DNA from: Saccharina japonica
Lineage: Eukaryota; Sar; Phaeophyceae; Laminariales; Laminariaceae
Assembly (NCBI GenBank): GCA_008828725.1
Contig: MEHQ01004057.1
Coordinates: 269,463-333,462 of the forward strand
Direction: 5' to 3'
DNA: 64,000 nt
A program made the position numbers and the translations under genes. Positions 12,609 through 24,800 of the stretch are shown here, piece after piece (position 1 is the stretch's first letter; every line of letters starts with the position of its first letter). The notes beneath the pieces are model-generated. The model saw only the letters and a list, made by a program, of their open reading frames with translations, ran no database searches and was not told the origin of the DNA.

Positions 12609-13199
12609 GTGTTCCTGGAGAAGACGGGGGCTGGTTGGAGGCGTCACAGAAGCTCGACGAAAGAAGGCGCAGGTTGTTGTGGTGGAGTGTGGTGGTGCGT
12701 GTGTGCACGATCTTTGTTGTGGGGGAAGGTGGTGGTCCGTGTTTGGCCCTACTTCGCGAACAAATAATTACACGTGACATTGAACCGCGCCCGCGATCAC
12801 AAATAATGTTCCCTCTCGTTTCAGGGAACGTTTCTTCCATGGTTGGATAATAAACTTTGAATTTTTTACGGGGAGTGGGGGAGAGGCCAATACCAATGGA
12901 TGTGGTTATCATAAATTTGTCTTTCACGCCATGTCAGTTGCTGCATCTTGCAGGGAACTTTGCGTTTGCATCCGGATTGTTTTGCCCTTTTTGCGAGAGC
13001 TTTCCATGTTGGATGCAGCTGGTACTACTACCTCGTACAGTAGTCCATACGACACGGAATATTGTGGCTTCGAATATTTTCATACGCCGGACAGATGAAC
13101 TCAGCACAGCTAGCTCTGATCTTCTGACTTCGGGGGTAGATCAATCGATATGTATGTACGAGTAAGAGCTACGAATACGTGATGAGCTACAAGTATATG
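12609..13199. promoter_or_regulatory. Upstream region of protease gene A
   Basis: The sequence upstream of the exon 1 ATG is conserved in all three genes for about 400 bp, including a CA-rich stretch near the start codon and a palindrome at 12808-12829. A CACGTG motif at 12771-12776 is present in A; in C it reads GACGTG. Conservation may reflect recent duplication rather than function. No TATA box is convincing. Confidence 0.5.
12808..12829. promoter_or_regulatory. Upstream palindrome, gene A
   Basis: A 7-bp inverted repeat, GTTCCCT and AGGGAAC, is separated by eight bases and lies about 200 bp upstream of the ATG. The same palindrome is found at 36632-36653 (gene B) and 52700-52721 (gene C), with the outer arms better kept in C. 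It could be a protein-binding site; this is inference from position and symmetry only. Confidence 0.45.
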
Positions 13200-14290
13200 A
13201 TGTTTGCTGGGTGTGGGCTGTAGGATATATAGCTCTCAACATATTTGCTGGCCTGTTTTTGCTGTTGTGTTGTTATCTAAAAAAGCTGACCTGCTTCCCG
13301 ATATTTATTGTTTTTTTTTGTATACATACGATGTAATTATTTGCGGACGAACCTGTCAAACACAGCAGCAACAAAACAATGGCAGCACGGGTAGTATACA
13401 CCTATACCTGTTGAACAGTGCTGCTGTATACTGTTCGTGCAGCAGTACTGCCCAGTACCTGGTACCTCCTATATTTACTCTGCCGTACTATACTACCAGG
13501 TTTGTATGTTGGTTTTAATACTGCGGGCGAATTGGGCAAACGACGCCTGCCTGTATATATGTGTAGCATCTGGGCGTGTTGTGGCCTATTTTGACTTGAA
13601 AAACAACCTTTCTTCCGGAAGTTATTTGCAAGCCAACCTGCAGCAAACGGCAACAAAACAGCAATGCCAGCACAGGTAGTGTGTAAACATACCTGTTAAA
13701 TAGTGCTGCTGTACACTACTCGTACAGCAGTACTGCCCAATTACCGTACCTCTTACACTGCTACCAGGTATGTATGTTGGTGTTATAATACTACTGGGCG
13801 AACTGGGCAAACGACGCCTGCATGTGTAGTATCTACCTCTCGGGTTGTTGTGGCTTTTTTTTACTTGAACCTTTCTTCCCGATTGTTTTACTGTTTTTCT
13901 TGTATGCGATGAAATTATTTGCGGGAAAACCTGGCAAACACAGCAACAACAACGCATCTCTATCAGCACCGGCAGTATGTTATACACATACATACGTACC
14001 TGTTAATAGTGTGCTGCTGTAAACTACTCGTACAACACAGTACTGCCCAATACCTATTATACTGTACTATTCTACCAGGTATGTATGTTGGTTTTAATAC
14101 TGTGCGAGGGCGAATTGTGCGCAAACGACGCCTGCACGCGTGTGTAGCATCTCGGCTTGTGGTGGCTTACTTTTACTCGAAAAATAATATTTCCACCCGA
14201 TGTTATTGTTTTTTTTGTACTACGGCCAGCTACGGTATGTAACATCATTTGCGGGTCAACCTGTCAAACGCACGCGGTCTCTATTAATAG
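13200..14290 (+). repeat. Satellite, units of about 290-305 bp (block A)
   Basis: The landmark CGTACAGCAGTACTGCCCA (with variants) recurs at about 13431, 13717 and 14022, and ACGACGCCTGCATGTGTAG, TGTTGTGGC and GCAAACACAGCAACAA recur with the same spacing. The same satellite follows gene B (38345-42612, interrupted) and precedes gene C, inverted (50300-52290). No coding frame is kept between units. Confidence 0.85.
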
Positions 14291-14299
14291 CACTCTTGG

Positions 14300-14770
14300 C
14301 TTTTCCCGTGGAAGTCGATAGAATTTTCCATGGAAGCTTCCGCCGCTTCCTCCATGGAAGCTTCCGTGGACGCTTCCGTGGAAGTGATGGAAGCTTCTTC
14401 CATAGAAAAGCGAGGGGAGCTTCAACGGATTTACTCCCTGATCTCACTTGGTACAGAACGTCCCACCCGAAGTGGGCCCATCCCGAGTACAAAAACGTGG
14501 ACCTTCCATGAAGGTTTGAAAAATTGCATGGAAGCTCCCACGGTTAAAGTTTCCATGGAAGCCATGGAAGCTTCCATCACTTCCACGGAAGCTTCCATCA
14601 TTTCCGTGGAAGCTTCCACCACTTCCTTCCAGGGAAGCTTCCACGGCTTCAATGGAAGCTTCCACGACTTCTGCGGAAGCTTCCACGACGTACACGGAAG
14701 CTTTCGAGGAAGTGATGGAAGCTTCCATGGAAGCCGTAGAAGCTTCCACGGAAATCTCCGGCGGCTTCCA
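14300..14770 (+). repeat. Array of alternating GGAAGCTTCC / CCATGG palindromes (block A)
   Basis: Two sub-arrays (about 14325-14410 and 14528-14770) repeat GGAAGCTTCC every 12-18 bp, joined by ATGG, GTGG or ACGG spacers, so HindIII (AAGCTT) and NcoI (CCATGG) sites recur densely. They flank a unique-looking part at about 14430-14510 that is conserved at 45000-45080, 49675-49765 and 63765-63850. ORFs such as repeated MEAS are by-products of the repeat. Confidence 0.9.
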
Positions 14771-14939
14771 CGAAAACAAACAATTAATTGTGCACCAGAC
14801 CCAATGCATAGCAAAACATAGTTGTACGAGTAACGATGCCCAGTGCAAACAGTTTATAAACAGACAGGCAGTGCGCCCGTCGCTCTGAGACTCGTATATA
14901 GTAGCAGGGGGAGCAACACGCAGGATAAAGTACCGATCC

Positions 14940-15280
14940 TTAATATGTAATGCTACTCGGTAGTCATGATGGTGTGGTGATGGTGATGTCCAAACGGATC
15001 TTTTAGTTTGATTCAGTTACATTTAGCTTTTGGACACGGGATGCTCTCAAGGGCCACCCGACCCCCCGCGTGCACACGACTGAGCCACGCCCGCCTCACG
15101 CATCAGCCCACGTTGACCCGCACGAAAGACCGAGCGCCGCCGCCCAACTCAACAAGCGGGGGGCGTCGAAAGTTGCACTCTCGCGGTTGGCAAACAAAAT
15201 ATATGTGTTTTTTTGTGGCTCAGCAGTAGAGCGCTCGGATGCAGAGGATCGAGTGGTGAGTTCGAATCCCACCGGCTCAG
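14940..15280 (+). repeat. Start of block B with tRNA-like head (copy 2 at 15216-15280)
   Basis: It repeats the sequence at 900-1250, including the tRNA-like segment (TGGCTCAGCAGTAGAGCGC, then GAGTTCGAATCCCACCGG). This is the junction between the first and second tandem blocks, about 14.0 kb apart. Confidence 0.8.
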
Positions 15281-15289
15281 CCTTTAACG

Positions 15290-15727
15290 GCCGATTTTCC
15301 TTATTGAGAATTGCCTTTTCGATGAGAATGAAAATCGATTTTTTATTATTATTATTGTAAGAGATGTACTTCCCTCACAGTCATTTTTTGTCACTGTAAA
15401 CTATTGTCAGTTGTGACACCCCCGTCGATGACAAAAAAAACGAAATCGGCGTCGGCAGTCTCAAGATATCGAAGATCCCAGAAAATCTGGATTTATGGGC
15501 GAGGCACCTCGCTCATAACTGCAAATTTCCTTAAATCCTCGATTATACGAGCCTGTCAAGGTTGATTTCATTTTTTTTTCGTGGATCGATACCTACCTAC
15601 CATCGAGGAATATATTTTATTGGTCAAATTTTGACCGTGAGCGAAATACAACTCTTAAACAAGAACAAAGCACTAAAATCGATTTTCATTCTCATCGGAA
15701 AGGCAATTCTCAATTAGGAAAATGGGC
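15290..15727. mobile_element. TIR element with about 50-bp inverted ends
   Basis: The arms at 15290-15339 and 15678-15727 are near-perfect reverse complements (inner part GATGAGAATGAAAATCGAT). The element lies directly after the tRNA-like head and is absent from the equivalent positions at 1251 and 45912, where GGCTCAG is followed at once by the T-rich flank. No clean target duplication is visible. No transposase is encoded. Confidence 0.75.
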
Positions 15728-18700
15728 TGTTTTTTTTTGTGTTTTCAGTGGGTGTGGGTAATTGAATGGGGTTTAGTGTGATTTGTTTCCCGTTTTTGTT
15801 GTAAGGCATTTTAGCATGTTAATTTTATGGGTTTTAGTTAAGAAGCCCCCCATCACTCAGAACACGTTTCAGCGAAAGAGCGCTACCTCTACATCAAAGG
15901 CACCCAAGCAACGGGCGCAAAGAGACAAACCACAAGCGCCTGACCTCGGCGCCTCTCCCTCCACATGCACTTAGCCTCCTCCTACTACGGTGGAAGTCGA
16001 GACGTGCGTGCGGCAATATCACGATCTGGCACGAGCGGGTGAACGGAGATACTGTGCCTCTCTCGAGGGAATCACGGCGCGATTTAGACTTTGGCATCGA
16101 GAAGTCAAGTATAGGATGCTACTCGCGCTTTTTGGGCAAAACGACAGTGAGTTGGTCCCTCCATAAGTTAGAGGTACGCCCTCCATCCTCACCCCAGCGG
16201 TGTAGATAGATAGGCGTTACACTTTTTACCTCGAGATATTACGACCGGTTGAGCTCTTCGAGCAAGCCACTGCCGGCTAGCATGATACTGTTTTCAGTTT
16301 TATACACATTACACCAGTAGTACGTAGTCGTTGTCGGGCCAACGCATAGCCAGACCTTGGTAACACCTTGGTCGGGTTGCGTGATCAGCGTTTTTCGAAG
16401 TTACGTTTCTGGTTACATATTGAAGCTCCTCATGTGAGGAGCTCAGACCAATAGTAAGGCGCCACCCCATTAGGGTCAATCCTCTCCAGCTGGCGGACAG
16501 CGGTGGCGGTGCCAGGCACACGGCGAGCAACATGCTCCTATGTCATCATTATTTAAGCCCTCTCCAGCTTGCTCGCTCGCTTCCTTTGCTGATAGTCTAT
16601 TTTCGGGGGTTCCAAGATTGGATGCTGTTTGTGTATCGAGTTGGCTGTAGTATCGTCGGGGTTAGGCCGAGCTTGGTGCTCGCGGCAACCAGCCCCATCA
16701 CCTGGCACGCTGTATTGTCCGAAGCGGAAATCGAATCAATTATCATCGTCTCTCAATCTGCCAGGCTCTATGTCTCCGTGAGGAGCGGTAGCTATCGGCA
16801 AGTGGCGGGCAAACCCTCTTTTGGGGGGTTGTTTTCATGTCTCATTTTGTGTACCACGAAATTCAACCAATCAATGTCGACCACTGCAGCAACTCCAAGT
16901 CGAGGTGTAGGTCTCTGCTTATAACCTCAATGAGGCTAATCTGACAATTATCACACGATTATGTGTAGATGAAACATGCTGGGTCGCCACCTGCTTTCTG
17001 CTAGGGCGGGAACCAGCGGAAGGGGCAAACGCGGCCATGTCAAAATAATGGCTGGACAATATATTCTGATGAAACATCTAGACATTAGAGTCACCCGGAA
17101 ACCCGGGGACGGGATGTGCATATAAGGCCCTCCGTGTCCTTAAGAAAGTGTGCCCCCATCACCAAAACAAAAGTGGAACCCCCTTCAACACCAACAGAGA
17201 TCTCCGCGTGGACCTTGACAACGAGGCGAGACGACTCGAAGATGCTACGTAGACATCCGAGTATCGCACCAGAGCAAACATGCTTCTCAACGCCCACAGG
17301 TTAACTGCTGTGCCTGCTGTACTTGCGTATTGGTTACCCCGTGCGTGTATACAACGATATACCATGGGTCTCCCATTGGTTGCCCATGGGTCGCTCATAA
17401 ATCGTCCATATGTCACACTGCCCTACATAATTTGCACCGACTATGCCGCCCACCCTAAAGAGCGGCGAGGCCCTTATTCCTTATTTACACCCTGCTACGA
17501 GTGCATATGTACACTCTACTCATTTTCAGACGTTCGTGCCCGTAATCAGGACGAGCACGCTCACTAACTTAAACCGTTACACGTATATACACTCCAGTAT
17601 TTCCTCCAAGGTGTGAAGACGACTCCGTTTCGTGAGATACTCGCGTACGAGTATAGTCTATATACGTTGTAGGCCCCCGCCCTGCAAGGCATATTCGATC
17701 TAAACGCGTAGATATGCCGAGGAATCAAAATCGGCGGGGAACTTTCACATATTGAGACACCAAATCGGAAACAGGCGCCTCACAACTCAGCCCCACACCG
17801 CCGACGCAAAACCAATAACTGGATGAATATTCCGTGCATCACGGACCGAGTTTCTTGGCACGCTAATGAGAGCGGAGCTAGTCCAAAAACATGCAAAACG
17901 CTAGGAAACCCAGCAGGCACAACAGCACCAGAGACGACGAAATACATTGTTTTGGTATATAGTCTAGAAACACAGCCAAGAACAAACGGAACAAACTCAG
18001 GCGTACGAGGTACAGCCCAGACTAGGCCACCCATACATAAGTCGGCGCACAGACCTTTCTACAAAGGAGTAAGGGAACCATACATTATTCCGCAACCAGA
18101 TACAAAGGGGGGAGTAACACCGAGAGTAGAAAACTAGCAAGTCCGTAACCAGGAAAATGTTACTAAAACATAGAGCAGATATACACAAGCAAGGTAGGGG
18201 ACGTAGGAGGGAAAACTACGACACTGACATATATTCACATGATCTGGCATAACGCGGGCGGGGAAACTAGCGATCATACAGGGAATACTATACCCCGATG
18301 CGCGTCGATTTTCACGGCAGCTCGCCTCCACAACGCGCGTCGGTATCTACCACAGCCGTGACTTCACCCGGACGTGCGCTTATGTGGCCTGGAGATACAG
18401 CGCGTTCCTCAACCGACCATGTCTGACAAAATTAACCGGTACATTTTACGCATGATAACTTCGTGCCCCACCTGCTTATCATGGAACACATTCGTCAACG
18501 ACAATCGGAAAACGAGACCAACCGCTATCCCAAGAAACACTATCAGGCAGTCACCATGCCCCCCAACCAGCACGGGCAGTCACAAGGCTCTGTTACATGC
18601 GTATCGATGCATGATACACGCAAAGACCCTCTAAGAAACCCCATGGACAGGCCAGACCCGGGACCGCCTTTACATGTTTACTCTGTACCAAACTTTCGGT

Positions 18701-18827
18701 TTTCACGCCGCGCAAGCTATGACGACCATCGATACCACAGCGCAGGCCAGAAGAGACACCAGCAACACCGGCGTGGTCATCATATACCCAGAGGATTAAA
18801 CACACTTGCGCTGGCTAACGGCGAGGA
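15728..18827. other. Duplicated 3' flank of protease gene B, no gene found
   Basis: The sequence is collinear with 1251-5476 minus the SINE insertion of block A, and with the inverted block C. It includes the hairpin AGCTCCTCA-TG-TGAGGAGCT at 16423-16442. Nothing coding is recognised. The part next to 18827 probably includes the gene B 3' untranslated region and the former C-terminal tail codons that gene A still uses. Confidence 0.6.
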
Positions 18828-21800
18828 CTAAACCATAGCCCCGTTGACGACTAGGGAATAGCCCTGCGAGTCGGTGAGAAGATGGTTTGTCGAGACGCGG
18901 ACCGTGTAAGTTCCGCTTTCCACATCTGCAGCGGCAATGATCACCCTCTCGTTTACGTTTCTGGAGTCCACCTCGCCCGACGTGGCCCACATGATGTGCG
19001 TCGCCCCACTCGGAGATACCACTTCAAGGTCAAGATCGTGGACCAACTGGACCCCCGAAGTGGAAGAGGCAGGGGGGTCGATCCAGGATAACGTGGCACG
19101 GAAATCCAGATTGGCGTCGGCGTCGACGTCGAAAACGAAGTCGTGAGAGCTGAGCTCGGGCAAGGAAGTGTAAGAAGAGTCTGCCACGAAGAGAGACAGG
19201 CTTCCGTTCCCGTCCAGTGGCATCCCCATCTCCAGGTGTATGCGCCCGAAGCCTCGGAAGCCGTCCGGTTCTGAACTGCCTCCCATCAGGTTTGCGCTGT
19301 TGATGAGTAGGGCCTACGACGAGCGCATTTAAGGCAAGTGGCCAGGGAAAAACATCAACGTCGGAACGGTTGTCTTGTTAGTTTTTGTTTTGCCTAGCAG
19401 TGGCATATCTCGCATTCCTTGGCTCTAAAAGGCCATACTAAGGCCATAAATCGGCAGTATAAAACCCTTAGCCACAACGGCATCGTGACATAATAATGTG
19501 GTGATCTATACACGCAAGAGCTTTCTCTAAACGCGAAATCCACGCCCGATCGATAATCTTTTCTTGGAAAACCTTGCACTTACACCAAAACCATTGACCG
19601 CAAAGGTATCGTGCTCGCTGGCCATGGACATCTGGCAACCGTCAAGAGCCTGCTTCTAGTACCCCTTACCTTCACTGTCGCCGACGAGGGCGAAAATGAT
19701 TCGCACTGGCGCCCGCTATCATCGCACCAACCTCGTGCTGCCTGGTCAGCCAAGTAAAAGCTCTCATCCATGAAGTATTGCCGTACCTGGGAATCGTACA
19801 ATCGTTTCAGCGAATATTGGAATACATGTGCCAAGGTCGGAACACCTTATGTGCAACGTATTGAAAAACGTGGGTACGGCAAACGTCAGATGTAATGCAG
19901 TCATTCCGAATCCAAAAATCGACCCCCAGGCATAGCAGATATCGTTTATCAAATCTCGTGTGTATAGCATTGGGACCGCCAATTGGTTTGGCCTGGTGTG
20001 TGGGAGCGAACCTCGGGACGCGATTCCATGCCAGTATACTACAACGAGAAAAAACAATTGGGCGCAAGGGCCTTTTCACGTCACACATTTGGACAACAGA
20101 CAATTTTCACAATCGGCCATGCACATCTACGCGATTGTGTCCGGGGCGCCCTCTACCCCCCGAGCTTATCGGTGCAGTTTACCGTAAACAGCAAGGTGTC
20201 CTATTCTGAATACTCTAAGCGTTCTGGGTATACGATATTTCTCATCACACTAACACAGGGTGTCTCGCTCTGAACACGCTGAACATTTCTCAACATCAGT
20301 GCTCACCATGGCCGATGCCCCCGCCACGATCGGACACGCCATGGACGTGCCGAATTGCGCGCTCAGCCTGCAGGAATGGTCATCGCCGCCGTCGCTGCGG
20401 GCAGAGTATGTCTGTTCGCAAGAACCGGACGGGAACCGAAATGCGCATGGAGTTGTGGCTATACCGCACGTTTGGCTGTGTTGCCGACATGTGTGTGCGT
20501 TGGTATGTATGTGACCCGATGTCCAACCAGGCAAGATTTTAACCGGGTGGGCCATCACATCACCACTCCTTGGCCATACCGATATCCAAGTTACCTCCTC
20601 CTACACGTACGATTGCCATTGTTACAGCAGACGCACTGTGGGAACAACAGGGGCATACTGCACTGTGTTCAACAATGCACGTGTAGAACATTTTATTGGA
20701 AGCACGAAATGCACTGGTTCATCGTACAACACACGTTCTTACCGTGTCTCCCGGAGCCACGACCTCCGGTTTGATGCGGCCGTCCTGGGTAGGACCGTAC
20801 GAGCTGAACTGCGCCACCGTGTCAACGTCTGCGTACCCGTTTGTGCCGTCGGCGAGGTCGCCGTCTGCGCTGGTTGTGCCTAACCGTGTTTCGCCCGATG
20901 ACGCGGCTCCGACAGCTAGAGCGTTCTTACCAATCGCGGGACTGTACATTGTGCACACTGTGCGACCGTCTTGGATGTCACCCGCGTTGCCAGCTGCGAC
21001 TACCACCAGATTCTCCGGGTTCTGCACGCAGTCAAACGGGGATAAACTGCTGTATCAAATGAAGGGAGGCAATTGCACTGCGCGACCTGCTCAGATTGAA
21101 ACCGCCGGTACGGAGGAACCAGCTCCACGCCGAGCAAGCAGCACGGCGCATATCAGTGGGTGCACGAAGCATAGTCGTGCGGTGGGCTTGCACGTTGTGA
21201 TTCGACACGCCCCCATCTCTCGGACAAAAACACACCGCGGTTTCAAGAATATGGGATCTGGTCCATGGTATTGCCGAAAGAGGCAGAATATGACACGTGT
21301 GTGTATTCGGGATAGGGTCTATCGTGTGACTGCAACTTACATTGTACATGAAGTCGTCGTACAGGACGTCCAGCCCGTGCACCGCGCATTCCAAATCACC
21401 GCCAATCGACATGGAGTGGATCTTGCAGCCAGCCTCCAAACACGGCTCCCACAGTCCGTTGCCAACGTATGGCGTCAACGCACCCCCGTCCGCAAATATG
21501 TCGAAAAACGCAAGCTTTGCCCCCTGAGCCATGCCCCCGTGGTTCGCTAGGGTCTGCCCGACGTCGTCACTCAAGCACCTTGGATCCGTCGCATCGTCGC
21601 ACTGAATCATTGGGCAAAAGCGGTCTAAGTTAACACCGATTTGAGAGTATTCGGCATCAATGCAGCCACCCACGCAACCTGGAACCTCCGTTCCGCTGCA
21701 TGTCGTCGGCGTCTCGGCGGGGGTCCTGATAGTGGCGCCCAATGCCGACCCAGCGCAATGGGTACCGTGTCCTTCGATATCATCTCCTTGGAAATGATCG

Positions 21801-24800
21801 GGAGAGAACCACCGAACTTTATCGCCCCCGCTGGTAGTAGAAGACACAGGCCCAGGGACTGAGTCCGCCTTTATCAGGTTGATGTATTGGATGACCTGTA
21901 CGAGTTAACATGACCAGGCAGAGGGTTCCGTTGGCGGAAGGGGGGGGGAGGGGGGGTAAAGCGATAACGTTTCCTGTTTGGGTCCTCTTCTTCATTCGAA
22001 ACTAGAAGGACGGACTTCGCAACGAGGACAAAGCGGACCATAAACCAAGTGTGATCCTCTCGTACTGAACGCTCGCCCCGCTGTCACTGCGGCACAGCGC
22101 ACGCCGGCACGCAGGCTACACCATCGCCCGTTGTAAACAAAAGGGTGAAACGTCACGCTACAACAGCGTGCCGAAAGCATGCCGGGGCCATCTAGAAATG
22201 ATGCTCACGACCGTGCCGAAAGACGGAGTCACACGAACTCACCTTGCGTCTGTCGGGGTAAAAGGAAAAGTCTCCGTCCTCGAAGATTTTCTTAATAGAA
22301 GGAGATGGTGTCGACAAAGGGGCGGTGGAGGGCCCACCCGTGGAACTGATTCCGCTCGAGGTAGGTTGTGATGTTGTCGAAGTAGATGGCGAGGTGTAAG
22401 GGGGAGATGTTTCGGAGAAAGGCGAAGGGGAAGGGGACTGACTTGCCGAGGAATTCGAAGGTATGATATCACCCAACTTTTCGTAGTAGTGTCCGTGCGG
22501 CACTTCTTCCCCATCTTCGTCAATGAAGAAGCACGACGTCTCATCCAACCCAGTGTCTATGACCTGATAGGGAGCGAACGCAAGTTTAGCCATGTCAAAT
22601 CATGAGTAATCCTTCACGCACGGTCGTCTGAATTGTTCGATATGGCTATTGAGCCTTATGCGTTAGTCCGGTTGGCGTTTGAGTACTCCGTTCGGGTGGT
22701 TGGCAAATCGCACCCTACGCTAGTCGTATATCAATTGTCCGGGTAACTTGTTGTTCAGAACAATGATGGATTTTTGCTGTCCCTAGGGACTTGTCGGATA
22801 TGAAGAGCCCCTTCCCAACAACGATACATGCAGTGGACAACGCGAGGTGTGAACACACATACCGGAATCAAACCGACCTTTTGGGAGGCATAGTCTTTGA
22901 ACAATCACGCTGTTACGTACTTGAATTACAACGATGGGGAAATTAGGGCGTCGTGCCTTGCATGTGCTCCTGTTCCGATTGTGTGTTTACCTACCGGACG
23001 GGAAGTGGATTAAACGCATGCCACCAGCAAACCTCGCACCTGGATGACTTGACCCGTGCCGTCCAAGCCCGCGTCTGTCAGCGGTGCCTCTGTGATCGTG
23101 GCACTCTGTATGATCGTTCGGGCCACCGCGTTCAAAAGGCGGCCTGCGTGCCTGGGCGAGACCCTCAAGACCTCAAGCCTGCTTGACAGGAACGAAACAA
23201 GGCCCATGAAGCACGCCACGCGCAACTCGGTCGCCTCCTCGTCGCTGCCTATCGCTCCACTCTCTTTGTGCAGGAGGTGGTCCAGGCCTATTTTGCGACG
23301 AAGCGGGGATGAAGATTCGTGAGCCCATCGCAAGCGGTGTAATAGTCCTTGAGACACATTTTGGCTTGACATGCAATCCGTTACCGCACTGTAGTTGCGT
23401 GCAAGAGCCGCACAACACAAGCAGTTAGTGCCTGCGGCTGCATCTCTTACGTTGTTCTGTGTCATATCGTGCGATGGCGAGGCAAGACGTTGAGGGGTGA
23501 CCTCCGGATACACATTTTTCGTCCCCACGTGAACACTCTACAATCGTATTTGGTCTCGTACGACGGGCGATTCGTGCCGTCATCTCGTGCGGCTTAGCGT
23601 GGTGTATCTACTGTATATACCTCTAAGGATGGGGTCAGGACGCTGCATCTGTGAACACGGTCGCTATCAACAGCAAGGAGTGGGCGATAGAGACCAAAAC
23701 TGTAGTGTGGAATTGTTGATGCTGTGGGGCGAATCTGGTATAATATATACAAGGACGACGGCGGGCGAGCGACCGAGCGAGCGGCGGCGGCGGGCGATCG
23801 ACGAGGGCGGCACAAGGCCGCCACGGTCGACCGAGCGGCGGCCGGTGCGACGGATCGGGCCACGTTCGCCACAGCGCCTCGATGCTGTCGATATGGCACA
23901 GTAACGTTTAGCACCAGTCTTACCGCACAACGAGATATGTCCAGCAATGATTCAATCAGCAGCAGGGGCTAATAAATAATGCAATTCGTAACTGGTACCC
24001 CGAACTACGCGAAGGCGGGGCCGGTTCAGCGAACAGAAACGAAAATACCAAAGATGTTGGTTTGGAGTCTTCAGTACGACGGTTGCGAGTCAGTTTGGTG
24101 TCGGTTCGGGTTACTGACCTTTCATAGGTTACACCGCATGTTTGTCTTTTGGGCCTGGGTGTGAAAGTTCCTGGACCCCTGAGGGCACTCCTCGTTGCCC
24201 CTACCCTGTGGGACGACTAATAATACAATGACTTGAAGCCAACACGCCACAGGAGTACGAACACTCGAGTCTCGGCGAGCCTCATGGGGGCTAGGTTGGT
24301 GACCTTCGAGCTCAAGTATTAGATCAGGGCCTTGCTTTCGCGAGCGGAGAAAGTGCAGCGGGGGGATGATGCTCACGATTTCGAAGCAACCAAGGATGCG
24401 AAGCGCAGGAGGAGTCCGGTGGGAAGCAACAGCTAACCATCGCTGTGGTGCAGCAGGGAGGGATGCTATACCACCATCGTCGGAACCGGCCGATGGTGAC
24501 TACGGGAACCGGGAGGGGAATCTCGTAGGTGAGGGGTCTTTCGACACGCACGGCTGTCCGGGTTACCGGTGGTTTTGGAGACTTTGATGGCTTTTCCATG
24601 CTTGTACAGCAGTTTTATGTATGTGGCAACGAGAATATGCTGACCAGTGACGCTGGGCAAGGAGACCGTGTTTGAGATGGTGGATGATCCCGCAGTCGAT
24701 GTCGTGGAGTCGACATCGTCAACTACTGCTGCTGTATGTGTGTACAGCAGTACGTAAATCCCTACGGTGGAGCAACTGTAGGCAGGGTGTAGCAGCAGCT

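Noticed and set aside
12176-12850. Long ORF antisense to exon 1 of the protease (224 codons), with counterparts at 36006-36401 and 52787-53359
   Set aside because: It recurs only because exon 1 itself is duplicated. Its length differs among copies, it has no recognisable domain, and exon 1 explains the conservation.
13200-14290. CRISPR-like array
   Set aside because: Units of about 300 bp without short identical repeats and unique spacers; it is a satellite in eukaryotic DNA.
14330-14821. ORFs with repeated MEAS/STTS words in the palindrome arrays, here and at 45113, 49074 and 63371
   Set aside because: The repeat unit is read without stops in most frames on both strands; there is no start context, domain or splice support.
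20696-21550. 284-codon ORF on the plus strand through gene B
   Set aside because: It runs antisense across exon 5, an intron and exon 4 of gene B and is not kept open in A or C.
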